NCBI GenBank assembly: GCA_963519845.1
Contig: CAUQNX010000002.1
Location: 62,001-126,000 of the forward strand
Direction: 5' to 3'
Length of the DNA: 64,000 bases
Source: Moellerella sp963519845
Lineage (GTDB): Bacteria > Pseudomonadota > Gammaproteobacteria > Enterobacterales > Enterobacteriaceae
Shown here piece after piece: positions 62,301 through 64,000 of this stretch. Every line of letters begins with the position of its first letter. Positions within the stretch are counted from its first letter, which is position 1. The notes under the pieces are model-generated. The model ran no database searches. It worked only from the letters and a program-made list of their open reading frames with translations, and had not been told where the DNA came from. The position numbers were made by a program, and so were the translations under genes.

Positions 62301-62462
62301 GGTGCAGAGCTGCGTCAGCCTTTAGGCATCAGTATGGTAGGCGGTTTGATTATGAGCCAAATACTAACGCTCTTTACCACCCCGGTGATTTACCTGCTAT
62401 TTGACCGCATGTCCCGAGCGATAAAAGGTCGACGTTCAGCGCAAATAGAGCAGGAACGCTAA
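59340..62462 (+). CDS. mdtB: Multidrug efflux RND permease MdtB
   Basis: MdtB is one of two RND pump subunits that form a B2C heterotrimer. The 1040-residue protein has 12 membrane helices, the large periplasmic loops after helices 1 and 7, the N-terminal GPSRLFILRPVATTLFMVAI, the proton-relay Asp pair in FVVDDAIVVIEN and the C-terminal GIVKKNAIMMIDFALAAE. It is translationally coupled to mdtA and mdtC on both sides by TAATG overlaps. Confidence 0.97.
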   Translation: MQPGTIKGGGPSRLFILRPVATTLFMVAILLAGIVGYRFLPVSALPEVDYPTIQIVTLYPGASPDVMTSAITAPLERQFGQMSGLKQMASRSSGGASVITLMFQLSLPLDVAEQEVQAAINAASNLLPSDLPYPPVYSKVNPADPPILTLAVTSDVMAMTDVQDLVETRIAQKISQVNGVGLVTLAGGQRPAVRVNINPQALAAKGLDSETIRSAINNANVNSAKGSFDGPTRAVTLSANDQMRSVDDYRQLIVAFQNGAPIRLNDVATIEQGAENRLLGAWANNQQAIVINILRQPGANVIDTTDTIRDLIPELVSSLPKSINVDILTDRTSTIRASVSDVQFELMLAIGLVVMVIYLFLRNGIATLIPGIAVPLSLVGTFAVMYFCGFSVNNLTLMALTIATGFVVDDAIVVIENISRYLEQGEKPLAAALKGAGEIGFTIISLTFSLIAVLIPLLFMGDIIGRLFREFAITLAVAILISAVVSLTLTPMMCARLLKPESEHQHNRFEIFCEKFVDRMIAAYAIGLKRVLAHQWLTLSVALGTLVLTVLLYMWIPKGFFPLQDNGIIQGSVETSQSISFSAMADKQRQVTQILLQDPAVDNITSYVGIDGANPTLNNGRLQITLKPLDERADRVDVIIPRMQQAVDAIPGIELYLQPMQDLTIDTQVSRTQYQFTLQANSLEELTLWVPKLREALIERPELTEISSDWQDQGLVAFVNVNRDNASRFGITMSAIDNALYNAFGQRMISTIYTQANQYRVIIENDAQSNNGVAAFDSIRLKGTDGAMVPLSTLATINEGYGPLSINHLEQFPSATFSFNVAEGASLESAVNAVKAAEASIQLPKDISTQFQGSTLAFEDALSSTVWLIVAAVVAMYIVLGILYESFIHPITILSTLPTAGVGALLALMFAGSELDMIAVIGIILLIGIVKKNAIMMIDFALAAEREKGMAPYDAIYQACLLRFRPILMTTMAALLGALPLMLSTGVGAELRQPLGISMVGGLIMSQILTLFTTPVIYLLFDRMSRAIKGRRSAQIEQER

Positions 62463-64000
62463 TGAAGGGCTTCTTTGCGCTATTTATTAGCCGGCCTGTC
62501 GCCACTATTCTCATTTCGGTGGCGATCACCCTTGGCGGCTTATTGAGCTTGGCATTTTTGCCTGTCTCTCCTTTGCCACAAGTGGATTATCCGGTCATTA
62601 ACGTCTCTGCCTCCTTACCGGGCGCCTCACCTGAAACCATGGCATCCTCAGTGGCGACCCCATTAGAGCGAGCTTTAGGGCGTATTTCTGGTGTCAGTGA
62701 AATGACCTCGAGTAGCTCTTTAGGTAGCACAAGGATCACCTTAGAGTTCAATTTAGACAAAGATATCAATAATGCCGCTCGCGAAGTGCAAGCGGCACTG
62801 AATGCGGCTCAGAGTATGTTACCCAGTGGTATGCCGAGCCGACCGAGATATTACAAATCAAACCCCTCCGATGCCCCTATTATGATCCTGACGCTGACGT
62901 CAAAAACGCTCAGTTCCGGTGTGATCTATGATATTGCCTCCACACGATTGGCGCAAAAAGTGGCCCAAATTGAGGGGGTGAGTGAAGTGTCAGTTGGCGG
63001 TGGATCACTGCCTGCTGTCAGGGTGGAGCTCAATCCTGACGCTCTCTTTAACCAAGGTGTCTCTCTTGATACCGTTCGTCAGGCGATTAATAGCGCCAAT
63101 GTTCGCCAGCCACAAGGTTATTTAAACGACCAAGATTCTCGCTGGCAGGTACAAACTAACGATGAATTGAAAAAAGCCGCCGATTATCAACCTATTATTG
63201 TTCATTATCAATCGGGTAATGCGGTTAGACTCAGTGATGTGGCCAAGGTCACCGACTCAGTACAGAATGTTCGAGCTGCGGGTATGGCAAACGGCGAACC
63301 CGCTATCTTGATTGTGATCCGTCGTGAAGCGGGCGCTAATATTATTGAAACGGTCAATCGTATTCGTGAAGAGCTTCCCGAATTTCGTGAGATGATCCCC
63401 GCCAGCATTGATTTACAAGTTGCCCAAGATCGTACACCGACGATTCGCGCTTCTTTGGTTGAGGTCGAACGGGCGCTAACAATTGCTGTTGCGCTGGTTA
63501 TTCTGGTTGTGTTGATATTTTTACGCTCAGGTCGTGCCACCCTGATCCCCGCTATCGCTGTGCCTGTCTCGCTGATTGGTACTTTTACCGCCATGTATTT
63601 ATGCGGATTTAGTCTCAATAACTTGTCATTAATGGCATTAACCGTCGCCACCGGATTTGTGGTGGATGATGCCATTGTGGTACTCGAAAATGTGTCACGC
63701 CATATTGAAAATGGGCTAAAACCCTTTAATGCCGCTCTTAAAGGGGTTTCAGAGGTCGGTTTTACCGTGGTTTCCATGAGTATTTCACTGATTGCGGTAT
63801 TTATCCCGCTGCTATTGATGGATGGTTTAGTCGGACGCCTATTCCGCGAGTTTGCCATTACTTTGTCTACGGCAATCGGCATCTCTTTATTGGTTTCATT
63901 GACCTTAACACCCATGATGTGTGCTTATTTACTCAAGCCCTCAAAAGTGAAACCCACAGAAAAAATCAGTGGTTTTAGTCGATTATTATTGAAGATGCAA
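62462..64000 (+). CDS. mdtC: Multidrug efflux RND permease MdtC, cut by window edge
   Basis: MdtC is the second RND subunit of the MdtABC pump. Only the first 513 codons of about 1025 are in the window. They show MKGFFALFISRPVATILISV, helix 1, the first periplasmic loop (GVSEVSVGGGSLPAVRVELN) and the proton-relay helix FVVDDAIVVLENVSRHIE. The frame runs open to the last base, so nothing suggests a truncation of the gene itself. The start ATG overlaps the mdtB stop. Confidence 0.96.
   Translation, partial: MKGFFALFISRPVATILISVAITLGGLLSLAFLPVSPLPQVDYPVINVSASLPGASPETMASSVATPLERALGRISGVSEMTSSSSLGSTRITLEFNLDKDINNAAREVQAALNAAQSMLPSGMPSRPRYYKSNPSDAPIMILTLTSKTLSSGVIYDIASTRLAQKVAQIEGVSEVSVGGGSLPAVRVELNPDALFNQGVSLDTVRQAINSANVRQPQGYLNDQDSRWQVQTNDELKKAADYQPIIVHYQSGNAVRLSDVAKVTDSVQNVRAAGMANGEPAILIVIRREAGANIIETVNRIREELPEFREMIPASIDLQVAQDRTPTIRASLVEVERALTIAVALVILVVLIFLRSGRATLIPAIAVPVSLIGTFTAMYLCGFSLNNLSLMALTVATGFVVDDAIVVLENVSRHIENGLKPFNAALKGVSEVGFTVVSMSISLIAVFIPLLLMDGLVGRLFREFAITLSTAIGISLLVSLTLTPMMCAYLLKPSKVKPTEKISGFSRLLLKMQ

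Noticed and set aside
63208..63915. 235-codon minus-strand frame
   Set aside because: It is antisense to the clearly coding mdtC, with Thr/Ser/Ile-rich composition typical of a shadow frame and no ribosome site.
1..64000. CRISPR arrays, insertion sequences, prophage genes and rRNA operons
   Set aside because: No regularly spaced direct repeats, transposase motifs, phage structural genes or rRNA signature sequences were seen on either strand.

Overview
The window is a stretch of chromosome from a moderately AT-rich gammaproteobacterium of the order Enterobacterales. The evidence is gene content and order: guaBA divergent from xseA, yffB-dapE, ypfN/tmcA, purC, bamC-dapA divergent from gcvR-bcp, perM divergent from bepA-yfgD, hda-uraA-upp divergent from purMN, ppk-ppx, and mdtABC. 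Protein lengths and motifs match the Escherichia coli orthologues, but several accessory insertions are not in the E. coli order. A member of the Budvicia/Pragia/Leminorella or Proteus/Providencia side of the order is a guess from composition only.

Layout. 1-3280: 3' part of rlmA, a DUF4239 membrane protein, a 49-residue membrane peptide, a gene remnant and an exported OHCU-decarboxylase (UraD)-like protein. 3280-8000: guaBA and xseA around a PurR-type promoter. 8000-14600: an iron or heme acquisition block, with a TonB-dependent receptor, an oligopeptidase B with an export signal, a private TonB and a ChaN-like lipoprotein; two good Fur boxes lie in it. 14600-25600: maeB, an orphan NarP-like regulator, yffB-dapE-M15 peptidase, ybaN, ypfN, tmcA, yeaL, ypfJ, purC. 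25900-37400: housekeeping blocks for lysine, cell envelope, pyrimidine salvage and purine synthesis. 37400-48400: the main accessory region, with an acetyltransferase remnant, a DUF3829 lipoprotein, a hydrogen-cyanide-synthase-like locus (HcnA and HcnB fused, plus HcnC), a LysR regulator, a divergent DRE-TIM enzyme with an AEC carrier, a hok/sok type I toxin-antitoxin module, a DyP peroxidase and a bestrophin homologue. 48500-64000: a CHMI-like isomerase, speG, ppk-ppx, mgtE, an MFS carrier, two decayed fragments, and mdtAB with the 5' part of mdtC.

The most notable system is the hcn-like locus at 38916-41883, with the LysR gene and the divergent DRE-TIM/AEC pair at 42285-45541. All the cofactor motifs of a glycine-oxidising cyanide synthase are visible, which is unusual for Enterobacterales. 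The second is a chromosomal hok/sok module at about 45860-46215 with promoter, antisense RNA, toxin ORF and terminator all readable. No rRNA or convincing tRNA gene, CRISPR array, insertion sequence or prophage was seen.
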